Shown here: positions 26,653-35,275 of the stretch, piece after piece
How the letters are laid out: each line of letters starts with the position of its first letter
Numbering within the stretch: the stretch's first letter is position 1
Assembly: GCF_009905605.1 (NCBI RefSeq)
Contig: NZ_JAAAKZ010000023.1
Coordinates: forward strand, 1 to 63,256
Length of the DNA stretch: 63,256 nucleotides
Origin: Runella sp. CRIBMP
Lineage (GTDB): Bacteria > Bacteroidota > Bacteroidia > Cytophagales > Spirosomataceae
Direction: 5' to 3'
The notes under the pieces: generated by a model
Seen by the model: only the letters and a program-made list of their open reading frames with translations
What the model was told of the DNA's origin: nothing
Database searches by the model: none
Program-made: the position numbers and the translations under genes

Positions 26653-29549
26653 AATTTCACTTCCGTTTTAGGGGAGTTCCACGCTGAGAAACTCACTTTT
26701 GCATTGTTTTGTGTCTCAGGTTCGCGCCAGAGTACGTCCAGCGTTATTTGGCGGCTTTCACCAGGTGCCAGCCAACTGTAATTATCGCTTGCCACGATGG
26801 CCCGCTTGGTGCCGCTGATGTCCACTTTGGTCATAAAGGCGGGCAGATTACCTTCATTTTTTACGCGCACGGTAATTCGGCTGTGTTGAGCATCTATTTT
26901 TTCATGATTTACAACCGCCAACTGACAATGGGTAACCGATTTGGCCACGGTGGGTTTCAGCCACGGGCCTTTGTCGAGCGTGATCCATTCAATGGGTTTG
27001 GTGGTGTAGTCGTCATAAAAGGCGGCATCTTCCATTTTTGACAACACGCGCGGATAATAAAAAGAGCGCGAAATCAACTTGCCGGCAGCATCCTTCAGTT
27101 CAGTCAACACCAACAAAAATCGGTCTCGGTAATCGGCCGGAATCTGAAAATCACCCGTTTGTAAAGCATTAACTGATGGCCCTGCCTTAATTGTAACGGG
27201 TTTTTGTTGGTGCCAAAGCGATTTGAATGAATCATCCAGCACCGTCACGGACACCTGCGCTCCCTTTATCGGCTGTGTTTGTGCATGAGTGATTTTGACA
27301 GGCAGGTTGATTTTTTCCCCCGCTTTCCACAACATCCTTTCTAAATCAACAGCTACGTGGGTAGGTTCATAGGTTCGTTTAAGAAAATAATACGGCGCGC
27401 CAGCGTGGCCAAACCAATCCATGAGTTGGATGGCGATAACGGGCCAATGACGCTTAAACACCCACGGCATCAGTCCCGCTGTAACGGGATAATTGCCCTG
27501 TATTTTTTCCGAAAAAATCTGATAAAACTCACCCGCTCCCACCTGCGACGCCTCCGAAATGGCATCAATGCTCGGGTCGGTTACGTCTGTAATGTGCGAG
27601 GCGCGGCTCAGCATACGCGGTACACGCCCAGGGCCGTATTCGGTGAAGTGGTGAATCAACTCAGGGTGGGTTTTGTAGAATTCTTTGTCCCACATTTTAC
27701 CCAAATCCGTAAATTCTTTGTTATCAACGGTTTCATAAAAAACGCCCGCTTCCGGGATAGAGTGCATGCCTGTTTCGGAAATCCACGGCGCTTTGGCATA
27801 GCTGCGGTTGTACCAGATCGGGTCCATGTCGGGGTAGGTGTGAATGGCACCGTGGTCGGGCGTAGTCCGCTTAAAAACGCGGGAAGGATCAAAGAGTTTG
27901 AGGTTACGCTCAATGATTCCGAGGGAAGCAGCATTACCCAATGAATAGGCGTTGAATTCATTGCCCCCGCACCAGATGGCCAGCGATGGATGATTCCGCA
28001 GCCGCACAATGTTTTGCACTACCTGTGCTTCCCACACATCCTGCGGATAGTCGGGCGTATCCTGATTTCCGATGGGGAAGTCCTGCCAAACCATGATACC
28101 CAATTCATTACAGAGGTCGTAGAAATGCTGCGTTTCGAGCAGACCCCCACCCCAGATGCGAATGAGTTGAACCCCCATTTTTTTTGCAGCTTCTAGCGTC
28201 CAGCGGTAGCGCTCGCGGTTTAGGTCGAGCAAAATATCCTGCGGTGTGAAGTTCATACCTTTCACAAATAGCTTTTTGCCGTTGATGACAAACTGCCAGT
28301 TATCCCAGCGGTCGCGGGTGCGCTCTCCCGCCGTGGGCAGGTACTCAATACGGCGCACACCGTACGTAAACCGCAAATTATCAACGGTTTTACCCTCTTT
28401 TAAGAGCGTGATTTTTACTTCGTACAGCTCCGCTTTCCCCAATCCAGTGGGGTTCCACAACTTCGGGTTGGGCAGCGCAATGTCTTTTTCGAGCCAGTTG
28501 CGACCTTTGGTCAGGTTGACCTGCCATGTCTGTTTGAGTGCGGAGGTTGTCCCCGACAGCATCTCAAACTGTACGGTATAATTTTCCGTAACAGGCTCAA
28601 ATTTTTGACCATAATTGTTGGGATGATCGAGTTGCGCATTGACCCACGGGTGGAGTGAAAGGTTGGTGGAGGCTTCGTTGGCCAAAAGTTCTAAAGAAAG
28701 GTGCAGGGTAGCGGATTGTAAATTATTCAGGCCTTTTAGGTCGGTTGTGGTCAAATAAGGTCGCTCCAAATGTACTTTCGGGACCACTTCCAGCCGCACG
28801 CCCTGCCACATACCCACGCTGAAGAAAGGCTCCCCGCCCGAGCCGCCTGAAATCACCCAGGGCTTGATGATTTTCCCGCTTGCGCGGGGGTTGTAACCAG
28901 TACGTTTTGAGTAGTCAAATTCGCCCGAAGCCGAGCGCGGTAAATTCTCATAATACGTGGCTTTGTTGCCCCAATTGCCGGCACGCACTTCCACTACAAT
29001 TTCGTTTTCGGCTTTTAAAAAACGGCTTATTTCCACGGTCGGTCCGCCAAACATGCCTTCGTGAACGCCCACAAGCGAGTCATTGACCCATACTTTTGAA
29101 AAATAATCCACGCCCTCAAAGCAGAGAAAAACGTAGTCGTCGGCTCCTTTTTCGGGCAGTTTGAACGAACGGCGATAATACCAAGCTTTTTCGTCGAGCC
29201 AAGTGTATTGCAGGGAATTTTTGTGGTAATACGGATGCGGCAGTTTTCCCGCTTTGAAATACGACCAATGCACTGAATTGGGCACCGAGGTGCTGAAAAC
29301 GTCTTTCAGGGCCTTTAGTTCTGAAGTATTTTTAATGGGTTGGTCGGCGTGGCCAAGTGACCAGCCCTCTCCCGACAACTCAATGTGCTGATTGCCCGAC
29401 CGCTCCGTGACACGGAAAGGCTGCCACAAAGCTTTGTCTTTGACCTGCGAAAAGGCGGCCTCCGGCCATAGGATGAAAACCAACAGCGCGACCTTCCCTG
29501 CCGCAAGAGATATTTTGTATAAATGATGGAAATACGTTTCTTTCTTCAT
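26649..29549 (-). CDS. Glycoside hydrolase family 2 enzyme, beta-mannosidase-like
   Basis: This 966-residue exported protein has a leader (KISLAAGKVALLVFILWPEAAFSQ). A sugar-binding N-terminal domain follows (WYYRRSFKLPEKGADDYVFLCFEGVDYFSKVWVNDSLVG). The TIM-barrel begins near GMNFTPQDILLD and contains LIRIWGGGL, LGIMVWQDFPIGN and LAIWCGGNEFNAY (acid/base Glu in NE). WISETGMHSIP is a likely nucleophile motif. The C-terminal Ig-like domains (VRVKNEGNLPAF) fit beta-mannosidase and exo-beta-glucosaminidase relatives. The exact substrate cannot be read from the sequence. It acts in the periplasm on oligosaccharides imported by the SusCD pair. Confidence 0.9.
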   Translation of the reverse strand: MKKETYFHHLYKISLAAGKVALLVFILWPEAAFSQVKDKALWQPFRVTERSGNQHIELSGEGWSLGHADQPIKNTSELKALKDVFSTSVPNSVHWSYFKAGKLPHPYYHKNSLQYTWLDEKAWYYRRSFKLPEKGADDYVFLCFEGVDYFSKVWVNDSLVGVHEGMFGGPTVEISRFLKAENEIVVEVRAGNWGNKATYYENLPRSASGEFDYSKRTGYNPRASGKIIKPWVISGGSGGEPFFSVGMWQGVRLEVVPKVHLERPYLTTTDLKGLNNLQSATLHLSLELLANEASTNLSLHPWVNAQLDHPNNYGQKFEPVTENYTVQFEMLSGTTSALKQTWQVNLTKGRNWLEKDIALPNPKLWNPTGLGKAELYEVKITLLKEGKTVDNLRFTYGVRRIEYLPTAGERTRDRWDNWQFVINGKKLFVKGMNFTPQDILLDLNRERYRWTLEAAKKMGVQLIRIWGGGLLETQHFYDLCNELGIMVWQDFPIGNQDTPDYPQDVWEAQVVQNIVRLRNHPSLAIWCGGNEFNAYSLGNAASLGIIERNLKLFDPSRVFKRTTPDHGAIHTYPDMDPIWYNRSYAKAPWISETGMHSIPEAGVFYETVDNKEFTDLGKMWDKEFYKTHPELIHHFTEYGPGRVPRMLSRASHITDVTDPSIDAISEASQVGAGEFYQIFSEKIQGNYPVTAGLMPWVFKRHWPVIAIQLMDWFGHAGAPYYFLKRTYEPTHVAVDLERMLWKAGEKINLPVKITHAQTQPIKGAQVSVTVLDDSFKSLWHQQKPVTIKAGPSVNALQTGDFQIPADYRDRFLLVLTELKDAAGKLISRSFYYPRVLSKMEDAAFYDDYTTKPIEWITLDKGPWLKPTVAKSVTHCQLAVVNHEKIDAQHSRITVRVKNEGNLPAFMTKVDISGTKRAIVASDNYSWLAPGESRQITLDVLWREPETQNNAKVSFSAWNSPKTEVKL

Positions 29550-29586
29550 GAGTAACGCTCTTTTATTCTATGTTCAGAAAAGGGTT

Positions 29587-30378
29587 TTATTCTTCGTTTT
29601 GATAAGGCGACGGTTTTCCGTAGCCGCGCATTAGCAGCAGACCGCCGTCGAGGGTCAGACTTGCGCCCGTTAGGTAGCTGCCCGAAGCCAGCAGATCCAC
29701 CACGATAGCAGCGGCTTCCTGCGGTTGACCGAAGCGTCCCAAGGGAATACCGTCGTTGACTTCTTTGAGCAAAGCGGAATTTTGCCAAACTGAGGCCGTA
29801 ATATCGGTCTGAAAAGCGCCGAGCGCGATGGTATTCACCTTGATTCGGTGCGGCGCCAATTCCATCGCTACTCCCTGCATGAGAGTTTCGAGAGCGCCTT
29901 TGGTGGCTCCGTAAGTGCTTAATCCCAAGCCAGGCCGCAGGGCATTGACCGACGTAATAGTGTAAATACTACCTTCGGTTTTAGTTTCTACCATTTTTCG
30001 GGCAATGGTTTGGGTGAGGAAAAACGTACCTTTAAAATTGACATTCGTAAAGGTTTCCACATCTTCGACGGTCACGTCCAGAAAGTGTTTTTTATACGAA
30101 ACACCCGCGTTATTTACCAAAAAATCAATTCCCTGCATCGTTTCCCAGGCTTCATTTCCCAGCCGTTGGGCTTGAACGGGCTCAGACAAATCAGCCTGAA
30201 ATACCTGCGCAATCCCGCCCAATGCCTGAATCTCTTCGCTCACCTGTTGAGCTTCTTCCGCTTTGTCCAGAAAATGAATGCCCACCGCACAGCCTTCCCG
30301 CGCCAATTGCAGGGCAATCGCTTTTCCAATACCGCCAGAGGCACCCGTCACAAGGGCTTTTTTATGTTGTAAACGCAT
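29587..30378 (-). CDS. Short-chain dehydrogenase/reductase, sugar-1-dehydrogenase-like
   Basis: This 263-residue classical SDR has KALVTGASGGIGKAIA (cofactor-binding TGxxxGIG), DFLVNNAGVSYKK (NNAG), ITSVNALRPG (catalytic Ser), and the catalytic YGATKGALE (YxxxK). It ends with LTGASLTLDGGLLL. It resembles glucose 1-dehydrogenase and related enzymes that oxidise sugars to lactones with NAD(P). It lies between GH2 and GH5-like genes in the PUL operon. As the first step before the SMP-30 lactonase it completes an oxidative route. The substrate is inferred. Confidence 0.9.
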   Translation of the reverse strand: MRLQHKKALVTGASGGIGKAIALQLAREGCAVGIHFLDKAEEAQQVSEEIQALGGIAQVFQADLSEPVQAQRLGNEAWETMQGIDFLVNNAGVSYKKHFLDVTVEDVETFTNVNFKGTFFLTQTIARKMVETKTEGSIYTITSVNALRPGLGLSTYGATKGALETLMQGVAMELAPHRIKVNTIALGAFQTDITASVWQNSALLKEVNDGIPLGRFGQPQEAAAIVVDLLASGSYLTGASLTLDGGLLLMRGYGKPSPYQNEE

Positions 30379-30379
30379 G

Positions 30380-31807
30380 TTACTTTTCCAATTTTACAAT
30401 TAGTGAACGCCCAAACTCGGGTAAATGGAATGTACCATCGGCCGTAATTTTACCTTTGGTCCAACGGTTTTTCCACGGGTCATAAAAGGACACATTACGG
30501 GCATTTTTCATGGGATTTTGTAATAATTGCCCTGAAACTGTGCGCGCAGGTTGCCCTTCTACTAATTCAGTTTTCCACGTAGCAGCCCCGTCGCGAAGCC
30601 AAAGCAACGTTGTTTTTGTGCCATACAACCCGTACATTTTCAGTTGATCGGGCAACGATTTTACCAACGATTCCGCTTTTTCGGCAATGGGGTCAAAGCC
30701 TTTGACGGCTTCCGCAAAGCGACCGAAATGCCACCAGAGGTTATTTTTTTCAACGTAATAATCCCAATGCCACGACTGCCCGGGAGCCGCCGCACCTGAA
30801 AAGAAAGGCGCAAACAAAATATCGTGGAGCAGGGTACCAAGGGTGTCTTTTTCATACAGTTTTAACGGTCCAGCATGGTGCGGCTCTACGCCCCCCACTT
30901 CCGACAAAATAACGGGTTTGTCGGGACTGAAAAGCTTCAACGTCTGCACGGCATCGCTGCCCAATTCATCCATCGGGGCCTGACAAACAGCCAACGCCGC
31001 CCCTGTATCCAAATACCGATGCACCTGTGCCAGTTGATTTTGAGGCAGTTGTGAATAGGTACGGTATAATTCCGACGCCGATTCACTGTCAAAACTTCCC
31101 AAGGTCTGCATCACCAATTGACGCGGCAGGCGTTTTTTTACTTCCACCAGCATTTCCCGCGTCCATTTCAATAAAATTTCTTTTTGTTTGACATTGACCG
31201 CATTAACCTCATTCCACAACTCCCACCCGAAAACGGTCGGGTTGTTTCCGTAGCGTTTTGCTAAAAAATCAACCCGATCCAAGTAGTGTTTTTTGCCCTT
31301 TTCGGACAAAAAGAATTCTTCCATGGTGGCTATGTCTGCGGCATAGACGGGACGGTCAAACGGCACAGAAGACGGAAAAGGCGCAGGGGAATTGGTAATT
31401 TTTCTAAAATGTTCCAAACAAAATTTGACCCTGATATTGTATTTTTTGGCCAGTATTAAGACTTTATCAATGCGCTCTGCCTGCCGTAAATCATAGCTTC
31501 CCGCTTCTTTGTTTTCCACTTCAAAAAGCGGCACACTCAACCAGATGCGGGTAAAATTGCCACCATTCGCCGCCAATCGCCGAAAGTAACGGTCGTAATA
31601 CGCCAATACCTCCGTTTCTTGGGTAATAAGGCGGGGAAAGCAAATATTGGCCCCAACGGGAATGAACGTACTCCCGTCGCTGAGTGCCAAGTACCGTGCG
31701 TCCCGTTGGCTTATTTGCACAAAAAAGGTTGAGTCAGGAGGTATTTGCGCAAAACACTCTCCGAACGAACAATACAAAAGCGTGATAACTAACTTACGTA
31801 CAGACAT
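30380..31807 (-). CDS. Cellulase-like (GH5-type) glycoside hydrolase
   Basis: This 475-residue exported protein has a short leader (MSVRKLVITLLYCSFGECFA). The (beta/alpha)8 barrel shows NFTRIWLSVPLFE, KYNIRVKFCLEHFRK, and GWELWNEVNAVNV with the acid/base Glu of clan GH-A (about residue 198). PVILSEVGGVEPHH carries a likely nucleophile Glu, and SWHWDYYVEKNNLWWHFG lines the pocket. A C-terminal beta domain follows (RNVSFYDPWKNRWTKGKI). It could be in GH5 or a nearby clan GH-A family. It is 1 bp from the SDR gene in the operon. Confidence 0.82.
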   Translation of the reverse strand: MSVRKLVITLLYCSFGECFAQIPPDSTFFVQISQRDARYLALSDGSTFIPVGANICFPRLITQETEVLAYYDRYFRRLAANGGNFTRIWLSVPLFEVENKEAGSYDLRQAERIDKVLILAKKYNIRVKFCLEHFRKITNSPAPFPSSVPFDRPVYAADIATMEEFFLSEKGKKHYLDRVDFLAKRYGNNPTVFGWELWNEVNAVNVKQKEILLKWTREMLVEVKKRLPRQLVMQTLGSFDSESASELYRTYSQLPQNQLAQVHRYLDTGAALAVCQAPMDELGSDAVQTLKLFSPDKPVILSEVGGVEPHHAGPLKLYEKDTLGTLLHDILFAPFFSGAAAPGQSWHWDYYVEKNNLWWHFGRFAEAVKGFDPIAEKAESLVKSLPDQLKMYGLYGTKTTLLWLRDGAATWKTELVEGQPARTVSGQLLQNPMKNARNVSFYDPWKNRWTKGKITADGTFHLPEFGRSLIVKLEK

Positions 31808-31818
31808 ATAAGCTGAGT

Positions 31819-33009
31819 TTATATTCCTCCCACCGTCGGGTACCAGTCAGGTTGGTAGGGATCTTGGTGAAAACGGGCGTAGTAATCGCCTTTTTCTTCG
31901 TAATATTTTTCGTAAAACTTCATCTTGTCTTCGTCAAGCGTGACCCCCAGCCCGGGCCCAGTTGGCACTTTGATGCAGCCATTTTCGTACTTCATCAATC
32001 CACCTTCGATAATATCGTCGGTGAGGTAATGGTAGTGCGCGTCGCCCGCGAAGGTCATGGTCGGGATAGTAGAAGCGGTATGAATCATGGCCGCGAGTTC
32101 AATACCGAATTCGGCGCCGCTGTGCATGGCCACGCCCAGATTGAATGTGTTGCATACGGCCACCAGATCCTTCACGCCTTTAGGGCCTTCCCAATAGTGA
32201 ATATCGGTGAGGACAATATCTATGGCATTGAGTTTGATGGCGGGGGCAAGGTCATCAAAACGGGCAGGGTACATGTTGGTGGCTATCGGAATTCTGATCT
32301 GTTTTCGTACTTCGGCGTTGCCGTTGAGACCCCACGACGGGTCTTCAAAGTATTCAATTCCAAGCTCTTCCAGTCGTTTGCCGATTTTAACAGCAGTCGG
32401 TACCGACCATACGCCGTTGGGGTCGATGCGCAGTCCGAAATCATCGCCCAGCCGTTCGCGGCACAGTTCCAGTACCCGCGCCTCTTCGGTCGGAGCCATT
32501 ACCCCAGCTTTGAGCTTCATGGCATTAACGCCCAATGTTTCGTGCAGTTCTTCGCAATAATCGGCCAGATCTTCGGCTGTCTCATCATGACCACCGCCCG
32601 GACGGTCGTAGCGCCAGAACAGATATGCAATAAAAGGCACTTCGCTGCGTACACTGCCGCCCAGTAAATCGCACATGGGTCGGCCCAGCACCTTACCCTG
32701 TATGTCGAGACATGCCATTTCGATGGCTGCGTACAAACGGGCATTAGACATATAATAAATACTCCGCAGCACTTTCAGCTTGAGCGTTTCGAGGTGAAAC
32801 GGATCCAGACCGAGAATACGAGGTTTGAGTTTTTGGAGTGCGCCGCGCTGATCGCCGCCGCCCACTTCTCCGAGTCCGATGATGCCTTCGTCGGTGACGA
32901 GTTCCAGAATGGTCCGCAAAAAATAACCCGGATGTACGCCGGTATTGTGACGCAGTTGTGCATTAAGTGGAATGGCTACGCAACGGGTTTTTAAGTCAAT
33001 GATTTTCAT
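31819..33009 (-). CDS. Enolase-superfamily dehydratase (mandelate racemase/glucarate dehydratase-like)
   Basis: This 396-residue protein has an N-terminal capping domain (MKIIDLKTRCVAIPL to EVGGGDQRG) and an enolase-type barrel. The barrel shows NAMKLKAGVMAPTEE (KxK base), LRIDPNGVWS (metal Asp), EYFEDPSW (metal Glu), IPIATNMYP (glucarate dehydratase-like ATNM), DIVLTDIHYWEG (metal/catalytic Asp), and GVAMHSGAEFGIELAAM (catalytic His). The HSGAEFGI and ATNM patterns point to acid-sugar dehydratases. It probably makes a 2-keto-3-deoxy sugar acid from an aldonate or aldarate. It is cytoplasmic and sits within a carbohydrate operon between two hydrolase genes. Confidence 0.88.
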   Translation of the reverse strand: MKIIDLKTRCVAIPLNAQLRHNTGVHPGYFLRTILELVTDEGIIGLGEVGGGDQRGALQKLKPRILGLDPFHLETLKLKVLRSIYYMSNARLYAAIEMACLDIQGKVLGRPMCDLLGGSVRSEVPFIAYLFWRYDRPGGGHDETAEDLADYCEELHETLGVNAMKLKAGVMAPTEEARVLELCRERLGDDFGLRIDPNGVWSVPTAVKIGKRLEELGIEYFEDPSWGLNGNAEVRKQIRIPIATNMYPARFDDLAPAIKLNAIDIVLTDIHYWEGPKGVKDLVAVCNTFNLGVAMHSGAEFGIELAAMIHTASTIPTMTFAGDAHYHYLTDDIIEGGLMKYENGCIKVPTGPGLGVTLDEDKMKFYEKYYEEKGDYYARFHQDPYQPDWYPTVGGI

Positions 33010-33040
33010 GTGAATTGTGATACAACTTTTTGATAATTAG

Positions 33041-34369
33041 TTACAACCCGGTAAGCTTAAATTCTTTGGGTTGATTTTTATGAATGGCAAATCGCCGCTC
33101 CGTGGTTTTTCCGTTGACTGTGATTTTGGCTACGTATTCTCCATAAAAACCTCTGAAAGAATAACTTTTACCCGAAACGGAAGCTTTCAAATTTGTTTTC
33201 CACTCCCGGTTGATTAGCCCGTCCAGTACGTCAAAAGCGGGTTTAGGTTTGAGGGCTTCGTCCAAAAATCCTCCGCGCCACTTGTCTTCTCCTGCTACGG
33301 CCGTTCCGTCGGCTACGTTCCACCAAATGATGGCCTCCACCGCGGGATGACTGAACCACAGGCGGTAAAAATTACGGGTCAAACGCGCCTGATTTTCAAG
33401 TCCTTCGGGGCCCGCAGGCAAGGCTGGAATGGTGATTTCGGAAACGTGTACGGGCAGCTTATAGCGACCGTATAGATCCAAATTCCGAAATAAATCCGAC
33501 GGTGTCATGGCCTTTCCGGCTACGACATTGTAATGCAACGGCTCACTGAAAAAGTGAAATTGCAGCCCAATGCCGCCAATCTTGGCCCCTTGGTATTTCA
33601 GTTTATCAATCAGCAATTTGTAAGGCGTGTAATCGCGGTGGTAGTTTTGCCACGATTCAGTGGTTACTTCATTGATAAACAGGCGTGTATCGGCGGGATA
33701 ATGCTTTTGCGCCGTTTTGAACGCTTTCAACGGATATTCGGGCGGCATGGGTACAAGCGGATGGTCTTTCAGTACCTCATTGACCACGTCCCAGGTTTTT
33801 ATTTTTGAACCGTACCGTTGGGCTAAATCCCTTATTCTGGCATCAATCAAGGGTTGAATTTTGGCCGTATCGACTGGAATCCAAGTAGGAACTGCGTGGT
33901 CAGTATTATCCCACACCAACGTATGTCCTTTGGGCGTAATGCCGTTTTTCTCACAAAAATCCAACACCAAATCAGGTGGCGGACGGCGGTAAATGGCAGA
34001 GCTGTTGGACGCATAGCGGGGCTTTCCCTGCTCGGGTTCGAGGGTTTTCCAATAAAAAGGGACACAAGCCAAATTAAAAAGCGATTTAAACACTTCTTCA
34101 TAGCGCTGATTTTCAGCTTCCGTTTTAAATCCTTTTAACATGAAAATATTGGCACCGAACATAAAATCATGTTTTACCTGCTGAATTTCGACCACAGCTT
34201 TTCCTTGAAGATCGGGAAACAACAACGTGAAATCGCCCTTTCGATGTTGCTCAATGCCTTCGGCAATGCGTTTTTCGACGGTTGGGTCTTTCCAAAGTGA
34301 ATCATAACGTTCGGTTTGGGCGAAGGTATGAAATCCACTGAAAATGAGCCCAATAAGTAATTTTTTCAT
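33041..34369 (-). CDS. Endo-1,4-beta-xylanase-like (GH10) hydrolase
   Basis: This 442-residue exported protein begins MKKLLIGLIFSGFHTFAQ. The GH10-type barrel has QQVKHDFMFGANIFML, NLACVPFYWKTLEPEQGKPRY, ITPKGHTLVWDNTDHAVPTW (conserved KGHxLxW), and IKTWDVVNEVLKDHP (acid/base Glu in WDVVNE). LPVHVSEITIPA contains the likely nucleophile Glu, where typical xylanases have TELD. The C-terminal beta segment (SGKSYSFRGFYGEYVAKITVNGKT) is an appended domain. Given the changed nucleophile motif, the substrate may not be plain xylan. It is 3 bp downstream of the LamG-like gene. Confidence 0.85.
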   Translation of the reverse strand: MKKLLIGLIFSGFHTFAQTERYDSLWKDPTVEKRIAEGIEQHRKGDFTLLFPDLQGKAVVEIQQVKHDFMFGANIFMLKGFKTEAENQRYEEVFKSLFNLACVPFYWKTLEPEQGKPRYASNSSAIYRRPPPDLVLDFCEKNGITPKGHTLVWDNTDHAVPTWIPVDTAKIQPLIDARIRDLAQRYGSKIKTWDVVNEVLKDHPLVPMPPEYPLKAFKTAQKHYPADTRLFINEVTTESWQNYHRDYTPYKLLIDKLKYQGAKIGGIGLQFHFFSEPLHYNVVAGKAMTPSDLFRNLDLYGRYKLPVHVSEITIPALPAGPEGLENQARLTRNFYRLWFSHPAVEAIIWWNVADGTAVAGEDKWRGGFLDEALKPKPAFDVLDGLINREWKTNLKASVSGKSYSFRGFYGEYVAKITVNGKTTERRFAIHKNQPKEFKLTGL

Positions 34370-34371
34370 TT

Positions 34372-35268
34372 TTATTTTTTGGGTAAAAAAGGTGTTGATA
34401 ACTTTTTCAATTCAGCATCGCTAAGAGCACGGTCAAACACGGCCAAACCGCCGATTTGTCCCTTAAAGAAATTGCCCATACCCGCTTTGAGCAGTACGGC
34501 TCCTACCGTAAAATCCGACCCATTGCTGCCTATCCCATCGGGAAAGTAATACGGATTTTTGGAGTGCGTCAGGCCCTCTGGATAGCCGGTAAATCCTTTG
34601 GTATGCTCAATTAATTCGGGCTGACGCGCTTCAAAAGTGCCATTGAAATACGACCGAATATGCGTGCCATCGTACGTAAATGCCACACAGCACCATTCGT
34701 TGGCAGGAACAGTCTGCGCACTTGCCGAGTAATCAATGGAGTAGGGAAACGGCGGCGTGGGCTTGCCAGTAAGGGAAATATGCCCGCAGACCTGATTGCG
34801 ACCGTTATAATGCGGCAACGATACAAACAGTCCATACTGCCGTTTGCCGCCGTCTTGGTATTCATTCCAAATCCCCCCCACAAACCCCGTTTGTTCACCC
34901 GTCCATTTCACCCAAGCCATTACAGTCACGCCCTGATTTTTTCCATAAATATTGAGCTTGCCGAGTTCGGCATTGGGCAAGGAAAGAAAGGCTTTATTAC
35001 CGAAAAGCGTCGAGTAGCCCGACAACGGCCCTTCATTGATGCGCGGCAGGGTTCCGTTTTGTTCCGTTAACGGAAACTCAGCTAGTCCAACGGCCTTTCT
35101 GGTTTGCCCTTCTTGCTCTTTAAAATCCCAGAGGGCCACTAAGCCCTTGGTTGTCAGCAGTTGCTTCATAGGTTGCCTGTTGGGTTGCCCATGCACTGCG
35201 CCTGCCCGAAACAGTATTCCGATAAAGAGCAGCAGGCATGAGCAAAGGAAAAGAATGGTTTTTTTCAT
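34372..35268 (-). CDS. LamG/concanavalin A-like exported protein
   Basis: This 298-residue protein has a hydrophobic leader (MKKTILFLCSCLLLFIGILFRAGAVHG). The domain is a jelly roll of LamG type: GLVALWDFKEQEG, then KLNIYGKNQGVTVMAWVKWTGEQTGFVGG, WCCVAFTYDGTHIRSYFNGTFEAR, and the end FFKGQIGGLAVFDRALSDAELKKL, all hallmarks of the family. It is probably a periplasmic or surface carbohydrate-binding accessory. No catalytic motif is seen. It lies 7 bp downstream of the SusD gene and 2 bp upstream of the GH10 gene. Confidence 0.88.
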   Translation of the reverse strand: MKKTILFLCSCLLLFIGILFRAGAVHGQPNRQPMKQLLTTKGLVALWDFKEQEGQTRKAVGLAEFPLTEQNGTLPRINEGPLSGYSTLFGNKAFLSLPNAELGKLNIYGKNQGVTVMAWVKWTGEQTGFVGGIWNEYQDGGKRQYGLFVSLPHYNGRNQVCGHISLTGKPTPPFPYSIDYSASAQTVPANEWCCVAFTYDGTHIRSYFNGTFEARQPELIEHTKGFTGYPEGLTHSKNPYYFPDGIGSNGSDFTVGAVLLKAGMGNFFKGQIGGLAVFDRALSDAELKKLSTPFLPKK

Positions 35269-35275
35269 ACGTATG

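Noticed and set aside
27357-27944. 195-codon plus-strand ORF
   Set aside because: It is antisense to the GH2 gene, whose frame has complete family motifs, and its translation is rich in basic residues without recognisable domains.
31852-32667. 271-codon plus-strand ORF
   Set aside because: It is antisense to the enolase-superfamily gene and has no domain. It is a by-product of codon bias.
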